NCBI RefSeq assembly: GCF_013372185.1
Contig: NZ_CP053830.1
Span: 1,426,001 to 1,490,000, forward strand
From: Campylobacter lari subsp. lari
Lineage (GTDB): Bacteria > Campylobacterota > Campylobacteria > Campylobacterales > Campylobacteraceae
Length of the DNA stretch: 64,000 bases
Direction of reading: 5' to 3'
A model generated the notes under the pieces. That model had not been told where the DNA came from. It did not search any database and worked only from the letters and a program-made list of their open reading frames with translations. Positions 46,801-55,591 of this stretch are shown here, one piece after another. Position numbers and translations under genes: made by a program. Every line of letters starts with the position of its first letter. The first letter of the stretch is position 1.

Positions 46801-47290
46801 AAATGAGCTTGATAATGCCATCAAAGCTTACAATACTTATGTGGATTTAATCAATAAAGGTTTTGCAAGCGCAGATGATAGAGAATTTATTATTTTAAAA
46901 GACCAAATAAATACTCTAATGAAAGAGAGTCAAGTTTTAGCAGATTCAATCAATGAAAATCAGGGAAAACTAATTGATTGGCAAAATAATAACAATACAG
47001 AAAATTTCAAAGTAGTTGGTGCTTTTGCTAATGTAATATTAAACACTAATCCTAAGTTAGATCAAATCACAGGCAAGGGAGGAGATATAGATAACCCAAA
47101 CAAACCAGAATTACCTGAAACTGATATGGAGTTTGAACAAACAGCTTCACTTAATCTAATAGGCGATAATGCCATAGAAGACAATGAAGGAAAAAAAGAA
47201 ATAGAGGAAACCTCACTCGCACAAAAAAATAAAACTTGCATAGTAAGTGATAATTACAAAACTATGAATCCTTGTGTAGTGGGTATGTAA
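43814..47290 (+). CDS. TpsA exoprotein with TPS domain and GLUG repeats
   Basis: Secreted partner of a type Vb system. The protein has 1158 residues with a signal peptide (MKKLANHIILSGVTVSMLFSPLMA). The TPS (filamentous haemagglutinin N-terminal) domain spans about residues 25-200: VIQWGGGFNIANGEKVNF and NVFLINPNGVI, with NPNG at 107-110. A loop D326-L-N-G-D-G-K-K-D-A-N-E337 fits the EF-hand calcium pattern and follows a close cysteine pair (C310, C315). Residues about 400-700 hold GLUG-type repeats (FSNISLN.IG.I...GGFVG). A helical region with coiled-coil character (about 840-1080) comes next. The C-terminus has two cysteines 11 residues apart (C1142, C1154), like the HMW adhesins that stay tethered to TpsB. 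AAAAAGGAG precedes the ATG. Confidence 0.9.
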   Translation: MKKLANHIILSGVTVSMLFSPLMALPSGGKFTHGTSGTITTNGNNMNISGNGINSVIQWGGGFNIANGEKVNFGGKDKNYLNIAHGTSKSTIAGILNAGGNNVFLINPNGVIITKTGTINANRFVASTSSMSDGDMKAFANLKSFEDGLSFSPVFKPNKAGNVVNMGNINAKNITLQGNKVMLSADTSWDDKNNKIKFNQITADNIDLKGNEIYVDISTINSKNLTTEAKNKGIAYLSATGYYYNPTRKYNEFKNINNKIKKTYNQYISIGSDVDWWHFAKGWNENKDFRNNVAGNTFKLTNDIDFGANCKNGVCSGQNYANYWVDLNGDGKKDANEYTNMIVGSGEFFTKTFDGQGFTLKNINIDITNWGSVGIFGSAKDAIFKNINVDYMGGGINAKGTSWVGGFIGTSFAPSHPSFSNISLSNIGSINGYDDYEGYPTWIGGFAGRVDNATFSNISLNKIGSINSGGSVGPVGGFAGSAYNNTFSNISLNEIGNISGNSNFKHDFSSIGGFVGESMGSTFSNISLNEIGNISGNSNFKHDFSSIGGFVGESMGSTFSNISLNKIGNISGNSETNTIYVGGFVGYANEKNNFSDIIIKKIENISSISNDCSHSGGFAGGGLMEGKFERIFLENIANINSTSKSKSAYAGGFIGNNISYYTTYYNKQFIFDVNNISLKGVSNITSKAENAYAGGFAGFFIEKMKKPNYDGSENGYSYKINLKNIYMYFDEDAKITANNNNNKNNFTGKFYGGMEDIKEIAFDNIHIYYKKDTLTNATADDKYLNKQDFNKNANNVNKINAYAYSDSNKEQAYENFINHVNTISKPIFPIIPPSKPSQNTDYIPNAEDIINKTAVLDENDLLKEMIKNEIIADITNGKYKLHISDLLKMLEDKTNYSNMSENQKIEFIAKYFLSGDKTKALEVVQSLDFLLAYENNGLSTASEDKFEGNGFGVKNEILSQVNNTTENIKGKFDQLKELEPLVNSSNKYLKDLITKQNELDNAIKAYNTYVDLINKGFASADDREFIILKDQINTLMKESQVLADSINENQGKLIDWQNNNNTENFKVVGAFANVILNTNPKLDQITGKGGDIDNPNKPELPETDMEFEQTASLNLIGDNAIEDNEGKKEIEETSLAQKNKTCIVSDNYKTMNPCVVGM
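45269..45484 (+). repeat. Exact 108-bp tandem duplication in the GLUG region of tpsA
   Basis: Two copies, 45269-45376 and 45377-45484, identical by eye except at the edges of the first; each encodes 36 residues (FSNISLNEIGNISGNSNFKH then DFSSIGGFVGESMGST). Diverged copies flank them (from about 45067, 45175 and 45487). In-frame length means copy changes would alter the protein without breaking it. Confidence 0.9.
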
Positions 47291-47324
47291 AGAACTACCG
47301 AGATTTTATCCTTAGTAGTTCTTT
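47289..47324 (+). terminator. Hairpin between tpsA and tpsB
   Basis: Arms AAAGAACTAC and GTAGTTCTTT, followed by TAATAA, starting within the tpsA stop codon. It could cut readthrough so that less transporter than exoprotein is made. Confidence 0.6.
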
Positions 47325-47358
47325 TAATAAACACACAAGCATAAAAGGAAAAACAACC

Positions 47359-49152
47359 ATGAAAAAACTCTCTCTTTGTGCTATAGCACTTAGTTCTTTA
47401 ATCTATGCTAATGAAGGAGGCATTAGCATAGCTAAAAATGATATAGAAAAGGTTATAGAACTATCTCCTGATAGAAACCTCCCTCAAAACAAAGCTATCA
47501 AAGAAAATCTAAAAACTAAAGATGATTATATAAAAACTCAAGAAGCTAAAAAAGACTTTGAAGCAAAAAAGAAAGCCTTAAAAGAAAAACTACAAGAAAA
47601 TAAAGCTAGTGAGGAAACTAACAGTCAAACCAATACTAATTCTAACAATAACACCACTACCACTAAAAAGGTAATAACCAAATACAAATTCATCATCACT
47701 AATGAAAATACTAGCTTTAAAAAGCTAGGTATCAAAGAAGAAGATTTACAATTACTTATTAGTGAGTTTAGCACTAAAAAATTTAGCTTACAAGATTTAC
47801 AAGATATATCTAATATCATAGCTTATTATTTTCAGGTAAATGGTTATCCTGCTGCAACAGCTTATGTGCCCCAACAAGAATTTGAAGATAGTGTGCAAAT
47901 AAATATAGCCTTAGGAACATTAGGTAAGTATATAATAAAGAATAAAACAACTATAAAAGATTATTTTGTAGAAAGTAAACTTAATGAAAGAATTAAAGGT
48001 AAAATCATCTCTACTAAATTAATAGAAGATAGTGTATATAAAGTCAATGAAATGTATGGTGTACAAACCCTAGCAGGTTTACAAGCAGGAGAGAATGTAG
48101 GAGAAACTGATATAGTTATAGAAGTAGAACCTGATACTAAGGCAGATATATTATTATATGCTGATAATTATGGTATTGAAAGTGCAGGGGATATTAGAGC
48201 TGGTATTAGCATGGGTTTTAACTCATTATTTAACATGGGTGATTATTATAATTTTTACTTACAATCAAGCAATGAAAATCAAATCAACTATGGAGCTAGT
48301 TATACTTTCTTTTTAGGAAATTTAAAAATTACTCCAAGCATATCTCAAGGAACATATTCTTTAGGTGGAGAATATAAAGAAGTTGGTTTTAGTGGTACTT
48401 CTAGAAATTTTGGTATAGATTTTTCTTACCCTGTGTGGATAAACACTAATTCATCTTTATACTTTACTTCTAGTATTTATCATAAGATATTAAAAGATGA
48501 GCCTTTTTCAAATATATTTGAAAATTATAGTATTGATAAACATTCTAATGTAGGCAGTATGGGTTTAGAAGGTTTATTTAGAGGATTTGAAAACAACACC
48601 TTAAGTTATAGTGCTAAGGTAAGTGTAGGTAAGGTTAATGATGATGGTGCTACTATGTTTGGAAATACATCCAAAAGTGGAGGCAAAGGCTTTGGCTGGT
48701 TTAGAAAACTCAATGCTAGTGTGAATAATTATTATAGTATTAATGAATACATTACTCATACTTTAAATATAAACTATCAAAAGGTATTAGGGAATTTTGA
48801 ATTAGATTCTTCTGAAAGCTCATCTTTAGGTGGAGCCTATGGAGTAAGAGCGTATGATAATGGTGAGGGTGATGGAGATAATACCATAGTAGCTAACTTT
48901 GGTTTAAGAATAAACATACCAAATACTAATTTTTACTTTACTCCTTTTTATGATATAGGCTATGCATGGTATGAAAAAGATGGTGGTAGATTAACAGATG
49001 AACATTTTTTAGACGCAGTAGGTTTACAAATACTTTATAATAAACCAAATGAATACTATATTAAACTAGATGGAGCAAGAGCAGTTCATCAGTATAAATA
49101 CGATGATGATCACAGAATGAAATTATATTTAAGTGGTGGGATTTATTTTTAA
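47359..49152 (+). CDS. TpsB outer-membrane transporter (FhaC/ShlB family)
   Basis: Beta-barrel pore that exports the TpsA protein. Starting at the ATG 47359 (AAAAGG upstream) gives a proper signal peptide (MKKLSLCAIALSSLIYA) and 597 residues; the longer frame from 47272 overlaps tpsA and lacks one. A Lys/Glu-rich linker is followed by POTRA domains (about 85-250: FSLQDLQDISNIIAYYFQVNGYPAATAYVP and GLQAGENVGETDIVIEVEP), then the 16-strand barrel, with VGSMGLEGLFRGF, GGAYGVRAYDNGEGDGDNT (the conserved secretion motif) and the terminal LYLSGGIYF ending in Phe. It is the partner of the upstream exoprotein, and perhaps of the NNT-repeat protein. Confidence 0.93.
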   Translation: MKKLSLCAIALSSLIYANEGGISIAKNDIEKVIELSPDRNLPQNKAIKENLKTKDDYIKTQEAKKDFEAKKKALKEKLQENKASEETNSQTNTNSNNNTTTTKKVITKYKFIITNENTSFKKLGIKEEDLQLLISEFSTKKFSLQDLQDISNIIAYYFQVNGYPAATAYVPQQEFEDSVQINIALGTLGKYIIKNKTTIKDYFVESKLNERIKGKIISTKLIEDSVYKVNEMYGVQTLAGLQAGENVGETDIVIEVEPDTKADILLYADNYGIESAGDIRAGISMGFNSLFNMGDYYNFYLQSSNENQINYGASYTFFLGNLKITPSISQGTYSLGGEYKEVGFSGTSRNFGIDFSYPVWINTNSSLYFTSSIYHKILKDEPFSNIFENYSIDKHSNVGSMGLEGLFRGFENNTLSYSAKVSVGKVNDDGATMFGNTSKSGGKGFGWFRKLNASVNNYYSINEYITHTLNINYQKVLGNFELDSSESSSLGGAYGVRAYDNGEGDGDNTIVANFGLRINIPNTNFYFTPFYDIGYAWYEKDGGRLTDEHFLDAVGLQILYNKPNEYYIKLDGARAVHQYKYDDDHRMKLYLSGGIYF

Positions 49153-49721
49153 CCACTACTTAAAAAATACACCCTAGTAGCTAGGTCTTTAAAAGCTTTA
49201 GAGTGGATTAGGCTTTGGCAAGCTTTGGACTTTGAAGTACTTGTAAATTCACTTTGACCAAAAGCATTTAAAACCTCATCTAGTTGAGTTTTTATGCTTT
49301 GATTTTTAGGATCTTTCAAAGCTTGATTTTTTAAATCTGCTATATTTTGAGCCTTGCTTTTTTGAGTGCTATCTACCATAAGCGCTAAAAGCAAAACACT
49401 TTCTTTGTCTACAAAAAGTACTTTAAAACACTGCTCATCATTTCCTACGCTAAAATCCAACTCTTTGGTGGTATTTTGCAAATTTGATAAATCTTCATTT
49501 TTTATATTTGCTACATTACTCATTAAAGCTATGCTTGAAAGACTTTCATTTTTTAATACATAAGAATTTATATCATTAATAAAAGTTTTTAAATTTCCTA
49601 AAGCTTGAGCTGTGCTTGCTTCATCTTTACTAGTGCTAAATTTTGGCAGAGCAACCGCAGCTAAAACTCCAAGTATAATTACTACAAACACAAGCTCTAT
49701 AATAGTAAAAGCTTTTTTCAT
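49149..49721 (-). CDS. Type II secretion / competence pseudopilin
   Basis: The protein has 190 residues with a prepilin start: MKKA, then FTIIELVFVVIILGVLAAVALP, with the conserved Glu at +5. The residue before the cleavage point is Ala rather than the usual Gly. After the hydrophobic spine comes a helical and beta part of about 150 residues with two cysteines (EQCFKVLF and SKACQSL). In C. jejuni the gene in this position, next to tsaD, belongs to the natural-transformation set. Its stop overlaps the tpsB stop; its start overlaps the tsaD stop by 4 bases. Confidence 0.85.
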   Translation of the reverse strand: MKKAFTIIELVFVVIILGVLAAVALPKFSTSKDEASTAQALGNLKTFINDINSYVLKNESLSSIALMSNVANIKNEDLSNLQNTTKELDFSVGNDEQCFKVLFVDKESVLLLALMVDSTQKSKAQNIADLKNQALKDPKNQSIKTQLDEVLNAFGQSEFTSTSKSKACQSLIHSKAFKDLATRVYFLSSG

Positions 49722-50725
49722 AATACACCTTGTAAATTTTTGACCTTCGGGCTTATAAGATCATCTTCAATACTTACAAATTCTTTACGCTCATAAGCTT
49801 CACATGCTGCTCTTGCTATCATCAAAGCATTATCTGAACAATACTCAAGTGGGGCAAGTAAAAGCTCACACTGATAGCTTTGACACAAATGCTCTATTTG
49901 GCTTCTTAAACTTAAATTTGCACTAGCTCCACCTACTATACCAAAGCGTTTAAATTTATACTCTTTAAAAATTTTTTCTAGCTTATTCATAATATGTGCT
50001 ATAGCTGTTTTTTGAAAGGCAAAGGCGATTTGATTTTTTCTTTCTTGAGTTAATTCTTCTTTTAAAATTTCTAAGCGCACTTGGTTTTTAAGACCTGAAA
50101 AACTATAAGCTAATTCTTTAGAATGAAGCAAGGGTATGCTAAATTCTAAATTACTTTCTTTTGCATTTTTAGCTAAATTTTCTATGATAGCCCCACCAGG
50201 ATAGCCCAAATTCATCATCTTAGCTACTTTATCAAAGCTTTCTCCAAAGCTATCATCATTTGTTCTTGCTATTTCTGTAATTTGTCCTTGATTATCAATA
50301 AAAAGCACCATGGTATGCCCACCACTTACAAGCAACACGCCCATATCAAAACAAGCTTTTTTACCTAAAAACATAGAGTAGATATGTCCTTTTAAGTGAT
50401 TTATCGCAATTAATGGTAAATTTAAACTAATAGCAAGTATCTTAGCCATAGCCACCCCACCTATCAAACTCACACTAAGCCCAGGCTCGTTTGTAACTGC
50501 TATGGCACATAAATCATTAAAATATTTTTCACATTGACTTAAAATATTTGGCAAAGCTTGGGTGTGTAACCTTGCAGCAAGCTCTGGCACAACCCCGCCA
50601 TATTGGCTATGTTCTTGTTCTTGAGAGATTTTTTTATGAAATTTACATTCATATGTATTTTTATCAATAATTGCAATAGAACTATCATCACAAGAGCTCT
50701 CTATAGCAAGGATTAAGCTTTTCAT
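49718..50725 (-). CDS. tsaD: tRNA threonylcarbamoyladenosine transferase TsaD
   Basis: Transfers the threonylcarbamoyl group to A37 of tRNAs reading ANN codons. The protein has 335 residues. The metal-site His pair is in INHLKGHIYSMFL (about residues 106-118), with the ATP-site segments LAIESSCDDSSIAI near the start, LLVSGGHTMVL, GESFDKVAKMMNLGYPGG, and GGASANLSLR near the end. It is coupled by 4-base overlaps to the pseudopilin and to pgp1. Confidence 0.97.
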   Translation of the reverse strand: MKSLILAIESSCDDSSIAIIDKNTYECKFHKKISQEQEHSQYGGVVPELAARLHTQALPNILSQCEKYFNDLCAIAVTNEPGLSVSLIGGVAMAKILAISLNLPLIAINHLKGHIYSMFLGKKACFDMGVLLVSGGHTMVLFIDNQGQITEIARTNDDSFGESFDKVAKMMNLGYPGGAIIENLAKNAKESNLEFSIPLLHSKELAYSFSGLKNQVRLEILKEELTQERKNQIAFAFQKTAIAHIMNKLEKIFKEYKFKRFGIVGGASANLSLRSQIEHLCQSYQCELLLAPLEYCSDNALMIARAACEAYERKEFVSIEDDLISPKVKNLQGVL

Positions 50726-52110
50726 TGAAATTCCACTAAAATCATACCTATAAATTTATCCTTTTGCTCTGCTTTTTCTATAGCAGATGTTGAAATTTTG
50801 GCATTTTTTATTATTTTTGAGTGTTTATTTTCCATCAAAACTTGCTCGTTTAAATTCGCATTTTTCAACTCATAAAATTCCACCCTATAAATTTGTCTTT
50901 TTTTATCGATAGAATATCTTTTTTGCATTTGATTTTTATGGATTAAAATTTCACTCTCATCACTACCCTTATCAAAGCCTATAACATTAACCCTTACTCC
51001 ATTAATCGCAGGAATTTCAAAATTATTTTTTACTAAAATCTTACGAGCAAAAGGTGTTTCTATAAGCTTTCCATCAACTAGTAATTCCACACTCTCAACT
51101 GCATTAGAAAATTCAAAATACTCAGGATAAATTCTAGTTTGCAAACGATTTCCATAATTAATAGAATATGAATTTGCGTTTGAAATTACTGCTGTGATTT
51201 CATTACTTGCTTCATAATTTAAAGCTTGATTAACAGGGAAAGGCAAAAAATTTATAGCATTAGTAGGTTTGTCAAGATAAAGTAAAATTTTATCATTAAA
51301 AAGTCTTACCTCTAAAGGCTTTTCAATGGCTCTATAAACTCCATTTGGAGTTAGTTCAAAGCTTCTACTAAATTCTATATTTGCTTTTTTTAAATAATAC
51401 TCCACCGCCAAAAGATGATAATATACTCTTAAATGGGTTGGTAAATTTTTACTTGCTTCATTAGCAAAGGCTGCTTTGTGATTTGACACCACAAAATAAG
51501 TTAAAGCCTTTAGCATATCTTTATCGTTACTTTCTTGGGTTTTGGTATTTTTTAAATGATATTGATGTTCTTCTTTAATTAATGCTTTATTGATATTTTC
51601 CACTGCTTCTTTGGCTATATTTTCTAAATCTGCATATTTAGTAGAATTTACTTCGCTTTGATCGATAATACTAGTATTACCCCAACGATTTGGGTTTTTA
51701 TCCTTGCTTTCATATTGAGGTCTGTAAAATCCACTTCCATCGTGCAAATTTATAACCATATTTACCTCAGGTTCCAAAATAAGCTTTTTTATGCGCTCTA
51801 TAGTGTGAAAATCAGGATCGTTTTCATCTATATGGGCAAATTTTCTATTTAAATCTCCAAAATTTCCCCTATTTCTAGCGATAATACTTTCAAAAGCTAA
51901 ATTGGGCGCAACGATAATCTTACCTTTGGTGATATTATAATCACTCAAAAGCAAGCTAGCTGCATGAAATCCACCTGGCTCATCGCCTTGAATTCCTCCA
52001 AGAATTAAAACCGTATTATTATCATCTAAGCTTTTTCCATTTTCTTTCACACTAAATTCTAAAGCAAAAACCACATTTATAAAAATCAAAATACTTAAAA
52101 AATATCTCAC
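50722..52110 (-). CDS. pgp1: Peptidoglycan DL-carboxypeptidase Pgp1 (cell shape)
   Basis: Trims tripeptide side chains of peptidoglycan to dipeptides; in C. jejuni and (as Csd4) in Helicobacter it is needed for helical shape. The protein has 462 residues with a signal peptide (to about residue 17). The M14-type zinc site carries the unusual Gln seen in Csd4: Q41 and E44 in [10 protein letters not shown], and H123 in [12 protein letters not shown]. The C-terminal parts match the two small beta domains of Csd4. It lies between tsaD and dxr with 4-base overlaps. Confidence 0.92.
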   Translation of the reverse strand: MRYFLSILIFINVVFALEFSVKENGKSLDDNNTVLILGGIQGDEPGGFHAASLLLSDYNITKGKIIVAPNLAFESIIARNRGNFGDLNRKFAHIDENDPDFHTIERIKKLILEPEVNMVINLHDGSGFYRPQYESKDKNPNRWGNTSIIDQSEVNSTKYADLENIAKEAVENINKALIKEEHQYHLKNTKTQESNDKDMLKALTYFVVSNHKAAFANEASKNLPTHLRVYYHLLAVEYYLKKANIEFSRSFELTPNGVYRAIEKPLEVRLFNDKILLYLDKPTNAINFLPFPVNQALNYEASNEITAVISNANSYSINYGNRLQTRIYPEYFEFSNAVESVELLVDGKLIETPFARKILVKNNFEIPAINGVRVNVIGFDKGSDESEILIHKNQMQKRYSIDKKRQIYRVEFYELKNANLNEQVLMENKHSKIIKNAKISTSAIEKAEQKDKFIGMILVEFQ

Positions 52111-53186
52111 TTCATTTCCTTATCTAAATAAAGCCTTACTCGCTTATCATACTCAAAAACATCTTCAATTTGGTTAATCTTTGGCACTCCAAAATGATCT
52201 AATGCTTTAAAAATCCCTTTTGAAATATCTAAAAACCCCATTTGATTTTTTAAAAATTTATAAACTAAATACTCATTTGCAGCATTTATTACAACCCCTA
52301 AATCAGGATTTTTCAAAAGTTCATCTTTTAGCATAAATATAGGATATTTTTTTAAACTAATTTTTTCAAATTTTAAACTTGGCATAGCTAATAAATCCAA
52401 ATTTTCTATAAAACTTTGATCATGCTCATCTAAAATCGCTTGAGCTATAGATAAACGCATATTTGCATGAGAAAAATAAGCACTTATCCCACCGTCTTTA
52501 AATTCACACAAAGCATGCACTAAAGATTTTTTTTCTATCACAGCATCAATTTGTTTAATACCATAAAGATGATAAGCTTCGATGATTTCAAAAAGCTTAT
52601 TGCACATACTAGCACTATCTATAGTGATCTTAGCACCCATGCTCCAGTTAGGATGCTTCAAAGCCTCTTTTACGCTGACATTTTTTAAATCTTTGATTTT
52701 ATATTTATAAAAAGCACCACCACTTGCTGTTATGAAAAGTTTTTTAATATCTTTTCTTTTATCTATCAAGCACTTTAGTGCTGCGTGTTCGCTATCTATG
52801 GCTTTAATCTTAGAAGTATCAAAAAATTTCCCTGCTACTACTAGACTTTCTTTATTTGCTAGGGCTAAAGTTTTACCAAGTTTTTGTGCTATAAGACTTG
52901 AGTTTAATCCTGCAAAACCAACTATAGCATTTACTACAAATTTGCTTTTGCATTCACTAATCATTTTTTTTAAGCCATCTTGAGCGCAAAAAATATTTTT
53001 ATGATCAACTAAATGCTTATCTTTCTCATCTTGAATACATACAAATTTAGGCTTAAAAAGAGCTATTTGCTCATTTAAAAGTTTTATATTTTTTCCACAA
53101 GATAAAGCTTCTATGCTTATGTTTTTTTCTTTAGCGATAAAAAGAGTATTAACCCCTATACTTCCTGTACTTCCAAGAACGATCAT
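52107..53186 (-). CDS. dxr: 1-deoxy-D-xylulose 5-phosphate reductoisomerase
   Basis: Second step of the MEP isoprenoid pathway, making MEP from DXP with NADPH. The protein has 359 residues. NADPH is bound by [13 protein letters not shown] at the start and by [14 protein letters not shown]. The catalytic and metal region is [46 protein letters not shown], followed by the linker and C-terminal helical domain. 4-base overlaps with pgp1 and cdsA. Confidence 0.97.
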   Translation of the reverse strand: MIVLGSTGSIGVNTLFIAKEKNISIEALSCGKNIKLLNEQIALFKPKFVCIQDEKDKHLVDHKNIFCAQDGLKKMISECKSKFVVNAIVGFAGLNSSLIAQKLGKTLALANKESLVVAGKFFDTSKIKAIDSEHAALKCLIDKRKDIKKLFITASGGAFYKYKIKDLKNVSVKEALKHPNWSMGAKITIDSASMCNKLFEIIEAYHLYGIKQIDAVIEKKSLVHALCEFKDGGISAYFSHANMRLSIAQAILDEHDQSFIENLDLLAMPSLKFEKISLKKYPIFMLKDELLKNPDLGVVINAANEYLVYKFLKNQMGFLDISKGIFKALDHFGVPKINQIEDVFEYDKRVRLYLDKEMK

Positions 53187-53911
53187 GCTAAAGTTGCCAT
53201 TGCAAATGCTGCAATGATAACAGCATCAATTCTATCTAAAACTCCTCCGTGTCCAGGGATTAAATTACCGCTATCTTTAATACCTGCTTGTCTTTTAAAA
53301 TAACTCTCAAGCAAATCCCCTATCACAGCAAAAATAGCTACAATTAAAGAAATATAAATGCTTTTTATTAAGCTAAATTCAAAAGAACCTATGATAGTTC
53401 CTAAAATTCCTGCACAAACTATACCGCCTACAACGCCTTCTAAAGTTTTATTCGGGCTTGTTGGAGAAAAAGCTCTCTCGCCAATTAATTTTCCTATAAA
53501 ATACGCCCCACTATCACACGCAACGACAATCACTATAAGCCAAAACAATACAAACATACCTTCATAGCTTAACACCTGATAAAGCATTAAAATAGGCAAG
53601 GTAGGATATATATAAGGCATAAGCTCATTTAAATTTTCACTTTTTTTATAAACTAAATATCCTAAAATCAAAATCAAAGCCATAAGGCCTATAAAGAAAG
53701 GTTTATCTAAAAATGCCCCTATTGCAAAAATACATAAAGCCGCAAAAACACTTGCATGTTTGCTTTTAAACATAGCCTTTGCTTCATTAAATGCAAAAAA
53801 TAACATTATGGCAAAAATAGCAAAATTAATCAAAAAATTATCCACCAAAGCAACAACAGCTATCACAGCTATCATCACAATAGCACTAAGAATTCTTGTC
53901 TTTGAAAACAT
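53183..53911 (-). CDS. cdsA: Phosphatidate cytidylyltransferase
   Basis: Makes CDP-diacylglycerol, the phospholipid precursor, in the inner membrane. The protein has 242 residues with about seven hydrophobic helices. The CTP-transferase signature is present near the C-terminus ([33 protein letters not shown], about 200-232), as are [27 protein letters not shown]. Second gene of a run reading acidic protein, cdsA, dxr, pgp1, tsaD. Confidence 0.96.
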   Translation of the reverse strand: MFSKTRILSAIVMIAVIAVVALVDNFLINFAIFAIMLFFAFNEAKAMFKSKHASVFAALCIFAIGAFLDKPFFIGLMALILILGYLVYKKSENLNELMPYIYPTLPILMLYQVLSYEGMFVLFWLIVIVVACDSGAYFIGKLIGERAFSPTSPNKTLEGVVGGIVCAGILGTIIGSFEFSLIKSIYISLIVAIFAVIGDLLESYFKRQAGIKDSGNLIPGHGGVLDRIDAVIIAAFAMATLA

Positions 53912-53922
53912 TTTTATCCTTT

Positions 53923-54249
53923 CTATATGCTCAAATCAAGTAAATGAGAGCTTTTTTTAACTACTTCTTGTTCTTCATCTTCTTGTTCATCTTTTTCTTC
54001 TTGTTCTTGATGATGCTTAGAATGCCTCTTTTCTTCCTCTTGTCTTTCTTTTATTTCATCACTTACCTCATGGGCTTGATTAACTTTTTCAAGTTTTTCA
54101 ACCGTCTTTTCTTTTGCTTGAAACTCACTCATATTTACCAAAGTTGCAAAAGAATCTTTTGCTAGTTCATTGCTTGCTTGTGCTGAATGTACTGGTGCAT
54201 TTTGATTAGCATAATTAACACCACCTATGGGACTTATAGGCATATTCAC
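53923..54249 (-). CDS. Acidic, helical hypothetical protein
   Basis: The protein has 108 residues. The first 45 are of ordinary composition (MNMPISPIGGVNYANQNAPV). Residues about 45-95 are very rich in Glu, Lys, Gln and His (a long run of E/K/Q from HEVSDEIKERQEEEKRHS on), probably a single coiled-coil helix. The end is KKSSHLLDLSI. I do not recognise a function. A protein of this kind lies at the same place in C. jejuni. Its start overlaps the NFACT gene stop by 4 bases, suggesting coupled expression. Confidence 0.75.
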   Translation of the reverse strand: MNMPISPIGGVNYANQNAPVHSAQASNELAKDSFATLVNMSEFQAKEKTVEKLEKVNQAHEVSDEIKERQEEEKRHSKHHQEQEEKDEQEDEEQEVVKKSSHLLDLSI

Positions 54250-55550
54250 TCCTTTAAAATGCTTATAGTCTTATAATTTGTATAATTTACAAAAGCCTTC
54301 TCTCTAACTTTAACAAAATTCTTGCTCGTATAATCGACCAAATAAGTTCCAGAACTTAGCTTGGAAAATTCCACACAAAGCTTTGCGGCAAATTCTAGCA
54401 CTAATTGACTTATTTTTAATTTATTTGAAGTGATGATTACATGCGCACTAGGATAATCTTTCACATGCAACCAAATATCATCTTTTTTAGCTATTTTTAA
54501 TAAATACTCATTAGCTTTTTCATTGCGTCCTACGCTGATTTTAAACTCATCAAAATAAAAGCTACTAACCCCTGCATTTAACTCTTCTTTTTTCGTTTTT
54601 TTACTTTTTTTAGGCATCAAAACTTCTAATTCTCGCAAAGAAGTGCTTTTAGTGATTAAATCTTTTAAATTGATTAAAAAATCAAGTTTTTCACTTAAAA
54701 TTTCTCTTTCTATATTGATATTTTTAGCCTTTTGTTTTAATTTTTTTGCCATTTTATAAAATTCATTCGCACTATTTTTAGGGCTATCTTCGAGCTTAAA
54801 AGCAAGCTCATTTGCATTAAAATCTTGCAAAATAAATTCTCTTTGATAATCTTTTAAAAAATTTAAATTAGCAAATAAAACATCTGCTTTTTGGCTTAAT
54901 TCCTGTGCTTTTTTTAATAAATCGCTTTCTTGCTCTAAATTTTCTATACTCTCTTTAAGGGTAAAAATTTTTTTATCTATATTTAAAAGTTTATTTTCTT
55001 TAATATCCTTTAAGCGATCTTGTTGCAATTTTTTAGCACTTTCTTTAAAGTACACATTAAAATCATCTATTTTTACAAATTCTTCTTTGATCTCATAAGC
55101 TTTTAAAGCTTGTAATTTTTCTCCTATTTTTACAATGCGGTAACTTTTATCTATATGACGCAAAGCTTCTATGATGATATCATCAGTATCTGTGATGATT
55201 ACATTGGTATTTTTTCCTGTAAATTCAAAATAAATCTTAGCCCCATAAGCTTTGTAAGATTTTTCTGATAAAACTTCAAAAGATAAAATTCTATTATTTT
55301 CTAATACTTCTAAATTTAAAATCTTTGCATTAGAGAAGTATTTTTTTAACATAAAATCAAAAGGTGCATTATAGACTTTTGCTTGAAGTTTATCTTGGTA
55401 AATTCCACTTTTTCCACGCGTTAAATCTAGTATAAAAACTTGATGATCTAAGCTAAGTTCTAAGATATTATCATCAAGGCGTTTGAGATAATTTAGTCTT
55501 TGGAATTGTTTAAAATAATCTTTTATTTGTATTAAATCTGTATATTTCAT
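54246..55550 (-). CDS. NFACT family protein (RqcH / fibronectin-binding-like)
   Basis: The protein has 434 residues. The N-terminal NFACT-N domain is recognisable (FEFTGKNTNVIITDTDDIIIEALRHID). A long coiled-coil follows (about residues 180-300). The NFACT-R domain is at the C-terminus (ISVGRNEKANEYLLKIAKKDDIWLHVKDYPSAHVIIT). Bacterial members act in ribosome quality control as RqcH, adding alanine tails to stalled chains; an older name is fibronectin-binding protein. This protein is shorter than Bacillus RqcH, mainly in the N-terminal half. First gene of the run of tightly linked genes down to tsaD. Confidence 0.9.
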   Translation of the reverse strand: MKYTDLIQIKDYFKQFQRLNYLKRLDDNILELSLDHQVFILDLTRGKSGIYQDKLQAKVYNAPFDFMLKKYFSNAKILNLEVLENNRILSFEVLSEKSYKAYGAKIYFEFTGKNTNVIITDTDDIIIEALRHIDKSYRIVKIGEKLQALKAYEIKEEFVKIDDFNVYFKESAKKLQQDRLKDIKENKLLNIDKKIFTLKESIENLEQESDLLKKAQELSQKADVLFANLNFLKDYQREFILQDFNANELAFKLEDSPKNSANEFYKMAKKLKQKAKNINIEREILSEKLDFLINLKDLITKSTSLRELEVLMPKKSKKTKKEELNAGVSSFYFDEFKISVGRNEKANEYLLKIAKKDDIWLHVKDYPSAHVIITSNKLKISQLVLEFAAKLCVEFSKLSSGTYLVDYTSKNFVKVREKAFVNYTNYKTISILKE

Positions 55551-55591
55551 AAATGTATTATAAAATATTTTGATGAATTTATGAGGTTTTT

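Noticed and set aside
43814-47290. TpsA as a contact-dependent inhibition (CdiA) toxin
   Set aside because: No C-terminal toxin module, no VENN-type boundary and no small immunity gene follow; the C-terminus instead has a tethering-type cysteine pair.
47272-47358. Upstream extension of TpsB overlapping tpsA
   Set aside because: The added residues do not form a signal peptide; the ATG at 47359 has both a ribosome binding site and a signal peptide.
49149-49721. Pseudopilin as part of a full pilus operon
   Set aside because: No other pilus or secretion ATPase gene lies nearby; its neighbours are tsaD and the TPS locus.
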